The notes beneath the pieces were generated by a model that was not told where the DNA came from, searched no databases, and was given only the letters and a program-made list of their open reading frames with translations. The position numbers were made by a program, and so were the translations under genes. A stretch of DNA of 64,000 bases, taken from positions 19,047,280 to 19,111,279 of the forward strand of contig NW_023998414.1 in assembly GCF_014805625.2 (NCBI RefSeq), given 5' to 3'. The stretch comes from Glossina fuscipes (taxonomy: Eukaryota; Arthropoda; Insecta; Diptera; Glossinidae). Of this stretch, positions 43,801 through 55,800 are shown piece by piece. Within the stretch, counting starts at the first letter, position 1. The number at the start of each line of letters is the position of its first letter.

Positions 43801-46800
43801 TGAAATTGTCAATGTTGTCACAAACATTGGATGTAGAGTTAACTTAATGAAAATATGCAATATTTTAAGCAAACTGTATGTATGTGCATGCTCTTAACTA
43901 ACTTATTGTCGCACAGATTCTTACCTTAACTCCACAGGTCAAGCTTGCAATTTCATGTTACGTCCAGCAAACACACTTCTTGCTTGGCTTATTTTTTCTG
44001 TTTTGTTTTTTTTATTTTATTTTTATTTTAATGTCCACTAAAGACTAAACTCATATCGAGTAAAAATATTATTTTAGTTCCAAGTCATTTGAATGAAGTT
44101 TCCATAAACAATTTAATCTCGTTCGTACATAACCACTAAGTATATGTATATTTTTAAATTTTGAAGTCTGATCACTCCGGTGTCGCCAATAGCCGGTAAA
44201 GAATGCGCAATCGATTGCACCATTGAAGTGTTAGCACTATAATGTGCCATAAAGAAGATGAATGCGCTTGTTGCGTTTATAGAATATTGCCGGGTAATAA
44301 TAAATTTTATTTAATTTCTTGTCTTTACAGCTGCCGAAGGGGACGCTATGGTCAGCATTCGTTCTACTGTGGACTTTGCTTTTCATTAATGGTGAGTTTC
44401 GTAGCAATAATTCAGAAAGAGCAAGTGTTTTAGCAAAGAGCCTTTTTAGAATAAGTGAAAACTTTTTAGGTGAAAAAGGTTGCCCATCAGGTAACCTGTG
44501 CCCACCATTTTGTCAAATATAATTCTGCATTCATTTTCGGAATAAACTACGAAAAAATATATTTAACTCCCAAGTAAAGCCGTACTTTTCATAAGAGGAG
44601 AGTCTCAATTTTGCAAAATTTAGTTTCTTTTTAACGATTTTATTAATCCCCATCTATTCTCGTAATAAAGTACTAAAAATGAAATTTTGTTCCCAAACAT
44701 AGACTTGCATGAGAAATCTTATAAAAGGTCAAAAATTGAACAGTGCAGAACATATGTCAAATCCCTATTGTAGGACGTTTTTCATCATAAAATACTAGAG
44801 CTTAGGCTATCTTATAAGAGAGTTCATAAGACAGTGAGCGGAAAAAATTAACCGATCGGATGAAAATCGTAGGATAGTAGTAAGATAGTACTCACCCAAT
44901 GATTTTTGTGGAGAAATTTTAGAGGTAACAAATTTTTTCCAAGTAATAACTTCTTCGGAATAAGGCGCTCTACCCAATTTTCAAAAAGATTCGTTCTTGG
45001 TTCATTATCTCGAAACATCTTAGAAATTGTGACCTGTAGGTTGAACACAAAATACTCGAGCAAATTTAAGCTAATTCAAACAGTGTGTCTAGATCGGCTA
45101 CTAGAATAAGTTATGTCTCCTACTTTTCTTCTCTCCTCCTGTATGTTATATATACTTATAAAATCTTAACATATGGCTATTACAAGTTCATTGTTCACAA
45201 AAATAAGTTAAAAGAAATAATCGCAAGTTGAAGTGGAAAATAAATTTTCCTTTGTCGCTTACATTCAGGAGTCAATTCGGAGGGGAGAATTGTCTGCTAT
45301 TACACCAACTGGAGTGTCTATCGTCCAGGTACAGCAAAATTCAATCCGCAAAACATAAATCCATATCTATGTACGCATTTAATTTACGCCTTCGGTGGAT
45401 TTACAAAAGACAATCAAATGAAACCATTTGACAAATATCAGGACATAGAACAAGGTAATTGATGAAATGAGACAATCCTAGCTATTTGTGTGTCAATATC
45501 AATTTATGTATTGGAAATTTCTCAAAAAGGTGGTTATGCTAAATTTACTGGTCTCAAAACGTATAATAAACAATTGAAGACAATGATCGCTATTGGCGGA
45601 TGGAATGAAGCGTCGTCACGTTTTTCACCCTTAGTGGCTAATCCTGAGCGTCGGCAAAAGTTCATTAAAAATATATTGAAATTTTTGAGACAAAATCACT
45701 TTGACGGAATTGACTTGGATTGGGAATATCCAGCACATCGAGAAGGCGGTAAGCCTGGCGATCGCGATAACTATGCCCAATTTGTACAAGAGCTTAGGGC
45801 AGAATTTGAACGTGAATCGGAGAAAACAGGACGTCAGCGTTTATTACTTACAATGGCTGTTCCGGCTGGCATTGAATACATTGAAAAAGGCTACGACATA
45901 CCCAAATTAAATAAATATCTGGATTGGTTCAATGTACTTACTTATGATTTTCATTCATCTCATGAACCATCCGTTAATCATCACGCTCCATTATATCCCC
46001 TGGAGGAGGATTCAGAATACAATTATGATGCTGAATTGAACATAGTAAGTTTGTCAGTGATGTAAAAGTGACAAGTATAGTAAGCAAGAGGGAAATGAAA
46101 TAAATCATAGACATTATGATCTTTTTAGGACTATTCTATAAAATATTATTTGAAAGCTGGCGCTGACCGCAACAAATTGGTTTTGGGTATACCCACGTAC
46201 GGTCGTTCTTATACTTTGATTAATGAGGAAAGTACAGAAATCGGAGCACCGGCAGAGGGTCCTGGGGAGCAGGGAGATGCTACCAGAGAAAAAGGTTACC
46301 TAGCTTTTTATGAAATTTGTAATAATATTAAAGAGGACCCTGACTGGGAAGTTGTACAGCCAAATGCTAATGCAATGGGGCCATATGCCTATCGTCGAAC
46401 CCAATGGGTAGGCTATGATGATGAAGCGATTGTGCGTAAAAAGGCTCAGTATGTGGTAGAACATGGGTTAGGTGGTATCATGTTTTGGTCCATTGATAAT
46501 GACGATTTCCGTGGCACATGTACTGGTAAACCTTACCCTTTGATTGAAGCAGCCAAGGAGTCAATGTTTGATGCTATGGGGTAATGTAATTAGCTTTTGT
46601 TTTTCAAGTTGAAATTTTTATTTATTCATTTACTTATATGAAGTCTCGGCATTAATGAGGTGTCGAAATCTAGTGCACCTAGAAAATCGAATCGATCCAG
46701 GAATCATGAAAATTCAATTGCCACTCGCAACCGTATCAATGTAGGTGACAAATTAACGTACGAAGAGCGCAAAGAGAGTTCACGTCGCACTTCCAATCAA

Positions 46801-49800
46801 GAAACACGTAAGCGCGTTCAACACAGCACTACTAGGTCCCCTAGCAGTACAACGATTAGATTGACTGAAGCGGAAGGTTCCTCATTATATATCGGTGGCC
46901 GTACCACCACACCTCCACCGCCAACTACTCCGGATCCTGGAACTGGTAAGTATTGAATTGTGTTTAATACTTAAATCACACTCAAAGAGTGTGTTATGCT
47001 TTTCTTAGACTTTAAATGCGAAGATGAAGGCTTTTATCAGCATCCCAGAGATTGCAAAAAATACTACTGGTGCTTAGACAGTGGGCCCTCTGGATTAGGT
47101 ATTGTTGCTCATCAGTTTACTTGCCCATCTGGATTATATTTTAATCCTGCTGCCGATTCATGTGATTTTGCTAGAAATGTTCCCTGTAAAACGAAGAAGT
47201 GAGTTAACAGTTTCATTCTTTTTTCAATTATTTTGAGGGACAATATTTTAAAAATGGATAAATACTTTAGATCTACTACTGCTGCTCCTGTAACAAAGTC
47301 GTACGCCAGCACTTCCATTGCGACCACCACCAAGCCAACGGCTTCTGTGAACCGTATTACAGCGGCTACAGCGCGTACAACGTTTTTCAGGACTACTTCT
47401 ACTACCGCGCACACCACTACTACTACAACTGCTAAGCCGCCAGTGGACGACGAAGATTATATGGATGTAGAGGAACAGCATTCTGAAGAGGATCCTAAAG
47501 TAATTAAAGAATTAATCGAATTAATTCGCCGTGTTGGAGGCATTGAGGAGTTAGAGAAGCATTTATTGCGTAAAGATGATGGTACTATTTCCTTTAAACA
47601 ACATAGTTCAAGCAGCTCAAACTATGCCGAATCCACTACGTCTTCAAGTATTAGCAAATCACTTTATGACAAAGTGCTAAGTAGACCAAATGCTTTAAAT
47701 TCCTTTCGCAATCGTTTTATTCCTTCAAATTCTTATCGGAAAACTGAACAACTTGATAGGGAAAAGTCTGACGAAGAATCAGATATAGCTAATGAAAATG
47801 ACACACACAACTCTAAGTCAACTTCAGAATACTCTAAATATTCCTCAGTGGTAAGAGGAAATAGCCGCCAAGGCCCACAAAACGAGGGCTTAGATAAATT
47901 ACCCGAATTCTCGGGATTCCTTAAAGAAAGAAAGCAGTATGTAACGATCAATCGTAACCGTGGCAGCCAGAAAAAAGTCGAAAGAGTTGAATCTGATGAG
48001 GAAGAAATTGCTGCAACAATTAGAAGCGAACAAATTACAGATAAACCGTTCAGTGCGGCAACACCATCTTATACAAGCATCAGGCGCACTAGACCGTCTA
48101 CAATTGCCTCTCTGATTGAAGAGGAAGACTTTAAAGACACAACCATAGCTAAGCCGCATGCTTCTCTAAGTAGGATGCACACTGCAGACGCAAGTAGTGA
48201 ACAAGCCGATGTGAATGAAGATTTAGCATTGGTCAAGTAAGTTTAAGAATGAGCTCTGGGATTCCCGCATTGGACAAAGAAAGAATTCCTTAATTACTTA
48301 TAGATACAAATATTTGGAACGTGCGCGATCGAATGCTGAAGGCAGCCAAACCGTTAAACTGATTGAAAATAAGAAAAATGAAGGGGAAGATGCAGATATT
48401 ACTCATCAAAAAGAAGACCAAAAAATTACGGTACAGTTGAGCGCTGCTAAAGCCGACTACAGCACACAACAGCTACAAGAACAAGTCACTACTATACCAG
48501 TAACACAACGTACCTATGTCAGCTTAGGTCGCAGAACAACAACAACAGCATCAAACACAGAAACTAGTACACCTGTGGTGCTTGTAACAACAACACCCAC
48601 AGAGACTTCAACAGCTGCACCTAACAATATCGAAAACTTAACATATCAACCACTTATCGCCCTAACAACTACCATTGCTACAACCACCACTAACCTACCC
48701 GCCACTATTACAAATACATCGCCAAGTATAACCATTATTCCATCCATTACAAGCGACTTACTCAGCTCCTCTAAGGTGCTTAAACAAGAATATCAATTAT
48801 CCCAAAGTACGCTCCCTGACTCTCCCACACCTGACTCAACAGCAACAACACTAACGACAGAATATAACTTCCCCGCAATTAAGCACGAAATTGACAGTCC
48901 AGCAATCACCGTAACTACTGAAAAATTTTCGACACCTACTATCCCTGGGCATACGGACAACAAAGACGAGGTAAACTTAGTTATTAGAGATCAAAACCAA
49001 TCGACCGTGTACAATCAAATAATGAGAGATACTACTCCTGTCATCACAAACACTTTAACTACTACCACCGAAAAATACACTTCCTTTACCAATCGAAATA
49101 ATACTGACTCTTTGAGTTCATCTAATACCGCTTATAAATATTTTGGCGGAAAAAGAGAAAAAGATCAACAAAAAGTACTAAGTCGTTCCTCCCTAAAACA
49201 GACAACCGAATTGTATCCTTTAACCACAACCATAACCAACGAATCCATAAATAATGAATTCCTGGGTAGTGTATCTAGTCCAAGACCTTTTGGTTATCCC
49301 AAACGTCGTGGAAGGCCGACGGTCTCCAGTACGACAACTGTAGCAACCGAAGTGACTTCTGTCAAGACACAAACCAAAGAAAGACCAAGTTTTGTACAGA
49401 AAGCAAAATTAAATGCTGCAGTAACTCCTCCAACGAAGGTGAGTTCTAACATAGATCATTTATCTCAAAACTATGAAATGAATCCTCTTGGCAAAGAACT
49501 CCACAATCATGACTTGAGCACCACCATTCGCTCTTTAGATTACCTTCAATACTCAAGTAAAGAAAATAAAGAAAAGCAAATTCTAGGGGATGCTATTGTA
49601 GAGCAAGAAATTGGTCTAGAAGTAGATAACGAAAAAGAACATCTTGTAGATAATAATATGAAGGAATATGGAACAAATGTTGTAGATAAAGCGAACGGTA
49701 ACCTAATTAGACAAAGAGATTATGTTGGTAAGAACACTTCATTAGAAGTGGACCCTATTGAAACACAATATTTAAATTTAAATAGAACTTCTGTAACATA

Positions 49801-52800
49801 CACCGACATAATTAGAAATCGTACTGTAAACAATCAAACAGAAAATTTCACGTCAGCTGAACGAGATAACAAGAACTCCGAAAGCGAAATCAAGCAAACA
49901 TTAAATAAAGAAAACAACAGTGATCTAGCTTCCGCGGCAAAAAGTGATATTACAGTAGAAGACAACGAATCAAGTATAAAAGTAATAGAGAGTCCAAGTA
50001 ATACAAATAAGCAGATAGAAATGGAGAAAATTAGTATAGAATCAATAGAGAGTCAAATATTGAAACCTCTCATAGAAGAAAAACCAAAAGCCAAGGAAAT
50101 CTATAAAGTAAATTACGTGAAAGAAGCGACTACCACATCTAGTGGACTACTCTCTGACGGTCAGCTGGGGCGAGAATATGACGCTTCAAATAACGAAGAG
50201 AGTAGTCAAAGTAGCAAGAATGCAACGTTCCTTAAAGATGTAATGTTAACCGTCACTACAGCTCCTTTAGCTTACAAAAGCAATACATCTGTTCAGCTCG
50301 ATGGGGAAGATATAACTATAAGATCTGTATACAACGATGGTAACGAAACTAATTTTAACGAAGTTCCTACCTATATTGATGTTTTAGTAACAGCCAGTAC
50401 GGCAGCTGTGGGTATTGGAAATGTTGTCATAAAAACTGAACCTGTTATCCCAGAAAACGATGTCTCCTTAGAAACGAGTGAATCGGCAAATGACTTCAAC
50501 AGCACTAGATCTATGTTTAAGTTAAGTGAAGAACATTCTCAAGACGTCACATCTTCGGGCAAATCTTTAGAAGTTAGTCATCTAAATCCAAGCATGGACT
50601 CAGTAAGCGTTCCTGATCATAAAGAATCAGAAGGTTTTAGCAATAAATTAAAAGCCAATGTAGAACGATATGAGGGTAGTTTGCTTAATGTTGCTCAAAG
50701 AAATTACCAAGTCCCTTCGGAAATCGCTTTGGCACAAAAGGACCAAAAACTGCAATTTGAAGTTAAGCAAACCAAATCGACTTTAATAAATGAAAAATTT
50801 AAAACGCCAGAATTAGGTGAATCAAAAACCATAGGAAAAAGAGTCGATTCGAAAATAGACAAAAGCTTGGATATCCCTTCTCAAGTTTATGCTGAAAATA
50901 AGGAAAGAAATGATGGCAAACACCAGTTTCGAATCAATAAACAAGAACCATATAATTCTGATTTAGAAACTATCAAAGCAAATATCGAAACAAAACATCA
51001 AAAAATATCAGAAAATTTAGATCCGTTAATACCGTTGATCTTAAATAAAGAAAACCGGAAAAGCATATCAAGTGAATTAAATACTCAGACACAAGAGTCC
51101 ACGAAAACGAAAATCGACGAAGGAAGAGATATTAACAAATCGTCTTTGAATTCTCAAAACAGATCATACTGGGATACAAACAATCATAGTAAACAAAACA
51201 CAAACAGGAAAAACACAACTTTTTCTAGTAGAAGGATCTTAATCAATCGAAAAAGCAGCGCTCCAACAAAACATTCTGCAAGTGTAGTGGAAAATGACAG
51301 CATAATAATTAATAAGTTGAGAGACTCCAATCAAAACTCTACAATAAGGGGATTGAATAAAACCCGCAAAATACCGTTACGGCAACCTTATCGCAACCGA
51401 AATTCTATTGCGACCGTCTCTAAAGAACAAAGTCAGAGTTTGCAGCAAAGCGCTAGTAATCAAGTTTCGCAATCAATATCAGCAAATCCTGCTTTGAGAC
51501 GAAAAGTACTGCGTCCACGTAATCAAAACACTTCTAATAAGACCGAAGAAATTGAAAAACTTGCTAATGGCACAACAATAATACGAACAATTTATATAGA
51601 CACTGTGAGTACAGGGCCTAATACCATCAAAACAACAAAGCGCATCAAAACAAAAATCTTACAAAAACAAGAACCAGAATATGAGGACGAAGATGAGATT
51701 AAGCCAGTTGATGTTACTCATCGCTCGATTGTAAGCAATAGAGGATCAGCAAAATTCCGCAGCAATGACTTGTCGTCAATATTGGCTTTAGATTTAAGTT
51801 TTAAAGCCCAAAGAAGAAGGGAAGATGAACAAAAGAACAGAAGGAAATTTTTGCGAAGACCTGTTGTCGTTTCTGAAACGGAAGATATAGAGGAATTCGA
51901 AACTGACCTAACACCAGATATAAATTTTGTGGACAAGTCAGTGAAATCACTGAAAACTTCCACAGTGGATCCTTTAGCAGTTGCCAGTACTCAACTTTTA
52001 TTAAGTTATAGTAAAACACCAAACTTGCGAGAGCTTTCAACAGCTAACTCTATAGTAAACCTTAAAAATAGAGGGTCTGTACAGCATCCTAATTTTGCTG
52101 GATTGTCAACTATTCCTAAACTAACTTCTGCAACCGCAACAGTAAACAAATTACTGCCAGCTTCAACCGAAATCTTACCAATTGATGACGAAAGAGCTAT
52201 TGAAGGAGTTGAAAGTGATATTTTCGATGCTAACGTGAACGCTGAAACAACAAATTCTGATACCCATGATCAAAACAATTTCGATGATCTTTCTTTGCCC
52301 GTTTATCATAGACGTAAATACTATCAATACTACAAGGATTCACCGATTGCGTATACAAGTCCAATCGTATCATCCTCGGCCATAATAGAAAGCACTCCGC
52401 CCAATATAGCCAAACAAATTCACGATGTCTTTAATATCAGTACGAATGAATTGCAAACGGACGAGTCTGAGAAAACAACCACAGAGTCATCAACTGCAGA
52501 AGAAGAACACAAAATTACTCAGGAATATGACCATTTTTTAATGACACGCCCCAGGTCACAGTAGGCTACCTGGGGAATAAATCGATCGAATCAGATGAAA
52601 TTAAAGCAAGACCCTTAAAACATTCGATTCGACTAATTATTAGACCTACGAAAGTGAAAGAATCTGAGAAAACTAAGACAAGCCGTAATATGGAAGAAGT
52701 CGATGTCGAAAACCGCTCTGATCCCCTTATAAAAAACTTGGCGACCTTTAATAAAAGCAATAAGCCCGCTATTAGAAAATTGGTCAGCTCGGAATATTTA

Positions 52801-55800
52801 TCAAGAAATGACCAAACAGCCAATAAAATAATTAACCTTACAGATCAACCAGACCCCGAAAATCTTTTTACAAATAATATAATGATTTCAAAATTTTCTG
52901 CGTGGAATAACTCCATTGAAAATAACGGCACTGAGGAGAAAACACGTTTTTTAACAAACCACTATTTAAATAACACAACATTTTCTCACACGTACAATCA
53001 CTCTCTCGACACGTATCCATATGTGAATCGTTTGCCTCCATCAAAATTAAGTAACATAACAGAGATAATTAAATCGAATTTTACCAAAACTTTTATTAAG
53101 GATCTCGAACAGCAACCAAAAATCTCTACGTTCAAGCATATATCAACAGCGCAGTTAGAAGTTGATCATCTCGACGATGCAACCAGTGTTGAGCTACATG
53201 ATGCAACAGTGCTCAGCTTCGAGAGAAACTTAAATGAAGATGAAGAACAAAGAAAGAAAGCAATTAAAAGTTTTCAGCAAAATTCCGAGTTTAATACACC
53301 AACAGAAGTGGCTATAAGCGAAATGGTCGACGATTCCATAAAATTTACAACTGCGTTTGTAGACAGGGAATTCGCTACGGGCGCACCAGATCTTAAAACG
53401 TCTCCGAATTCCTCATACCCGGGAACATTGCACAAAAACACGAAGGGTTCAAAAATTAATCAAAGCGCTCTAAAAGAGGAAAAAATCTTAAAGATTTTTG
53501 TGAATAGAGCAAAAGATGAAGAAGGAAATGCAAATCCTACTACAATTTCTCCTGCTACTACTGAAATTTTTCACAAAGACGGTCATATAGAAAATTTAAA
53601 CGACCTTGTCGTTTCGACTAGTCAGCATCCAGTAATTACTACAAAGTCACAAGATTTCGTGGAAAGTTTTACTGTTGCACCAGAACTGATGAAGTTATAT
53701 GAAGCAATCAATAGACCAAAGATAAGCAAAGCGCTATTAAATGAAAATCAAAATAATCGTTCTAACGTAAAGGAAGATCAAAAAGAAGATGAGAATGGTT
53801 TAGCATTTAGATCTGACGAAACTGAAGTCGACGGCCTACAATTAAAGGCGGCAATTAGCGCTTCTTCGCTTACAGATGACGATAACGCTACCGATGACGA
53901 GTTTGTAACAACCACTCTGACACCATTATTTACAGAACACGAAGACGAAAATGCATCCGAAGATCAAAATACAACCGAAGATCCCTATAATCAAGGAATA
54001 ATTTCGCAAGATACTGATACCGCGAATTTAAATACAAAACTAGTGAGCCCCTTAACTAAGGATCTCGAGAGGGAATTACAATTGCCTACATCCTCACATG
54101 AAAAAAATATGCAGCAATCTATTATCGAACATATATCAACAACGAACTCAGAAATTGATTACCTCGACGATGCAGCCAATATTAAATTGGATGATGCAAT
54201 AGGTGAAAAAATGGAAGACTCGATAAAATTTACAACAACGAGAGCAGATCAAGGATTTACTACAGACGCACCAAATTTTAGCAAAACGATCACAATTGCA
54301 TCGAGACTCCGAAAATTATATGAAAGCGCATACCGATCAAAAAATAACCAAAGTGTTCTGAGAAAATTAAAAGGCGCGAAGGATTTTGCAAATAAAGTGG
54401 ATACTGAAGAAAGAAACGTAAACTCTACCACAATTTCTCCTAGAACTAGTGAGATTTTTTACGAAGACGAAGATATAGCAAAACTAGAAGAACTTGTCAG
54501 CTCGACTACCCGATATCCAGTAATTACTACAGAGTCGCCAGACTTCGCGGAAAACACAACTATTGCGGCAATTAGCGCTTCTTCGCTTACAGATAACGTT
54601 AACGCTACCGATGACGAGTTTGTCACAACTTCTTCGACATCATTATTTGTAGAACGTGAAGATCAAAATACAACCGAAGATTCCTTTAATCAAGGAATAA
54701 CATCACAAGATACTAATACCGCGAATCTAAGAGGAGAACTAAGGAACACTTTGACTAAGAATCACGCAAGTCAACTAGATTCAGATGATAAAAATCTGCA
54801 GCAACCTACGATCAAACAAATATCAACAGTGTACTTAGAAAGTGATCATTTAGATGATGAAACCGACATTAAATTTCATAATGCAACAGCGTTCGATGTA
54901 AGTGCAAACGTGGAAGATTCTATAAAATTTACATCTCCGAAAGCAGACGAAAGACATGCTAAAGATGCACAAGATCTTAGCAAAATGATTACAAGTGTGT
55001 CAAGACTGCGAAAATTATATGAAAACACAAACCGATCAAAAAACAATCAAAGCGTTCTAAAAAAGATAAAAGATTTAAGGGATTTTGCGAATAAAATGGA
55101 AACTGAAGAAAGAAATGTAAATCCCAATACAATTTCTCCTGCTACTACTGAAATTTTCCACAAAGACGGATCTATAGAACATTTAAGAGAACATTTTCGT
55201 TCGACTAGTCAGCATCAAGTAATTACTACAGAGTCAGAGGATTTCGTGGAAAGTTTTACTGTTGCACCAGAACTGATGAAGTTATATGAAGCAATCAATA
55301 GACCAAAGATAAGCAAAGCGCTATTAAATGAAAATCAAAATAATCGTTCTAACGTAAAGGAAGATCAAAAAGAAGATGAGAATGGTTTAGCATTTAGATC
55401 TGACGAAACTGAAGTCGACGGCCTACAATTAAAGGCGGCAATTAGCGCTTCTTCGCTTACAGATGACGATAACGCTACCGATGACGAGTTTGTTACAACC
55501 ACTCCGACACCATTATTTACAGAACACGAAGACGAAAATGCATCCGAAGATCAAAATACAACCGAAGATCCCTATAATCAAGGAATAATTTCCAAAGATA
55601 CTGATACCGCGAATTTAAATACAGAACTAGTGAGCCCCTTAACTAAGGATCTCGAGAGGGAATTACAAGTACCTACATTCTCACATGAAAAAAATATACA
55701 GCAACCTATTATCAAACATATATCAACAACGAACTCAGAAATTGATTACCTCGACGATGCAGCCAATATTAAATTGGATGATGCAATAGGTGAAAACATG

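Larger units (their letters stand above)
9219..44330 (+). other. Proposed first intron of Cht6 (about 35 kb)
   Basis: Runs from the GTAAGT donor at 9219 to the TTTACAG acceptor at 44330. Apart from the repeats and transposon remnants listed separately, no coding exon is recognisable; the open frames inside are short, AT-driven and lack family motifs. Long unannotated parts (about 9300-13450, 14110-16390, 16600-21850, 22700-24180, 27940-29300, 29640-32850, 37350-40640 and 41010-42170) show only microsatellites and undiagnosed AT-rich DNA. The extent depends on the first-exon inference. Confidence 0.45.

Noticed and set aside
52562..52616. Stop-codon readthrough at the frame-0 TAG
   Set aside because: Reading through TAG gives only 17 more codons before the next in-frame stop, so it cannot reach the long downstream frame.
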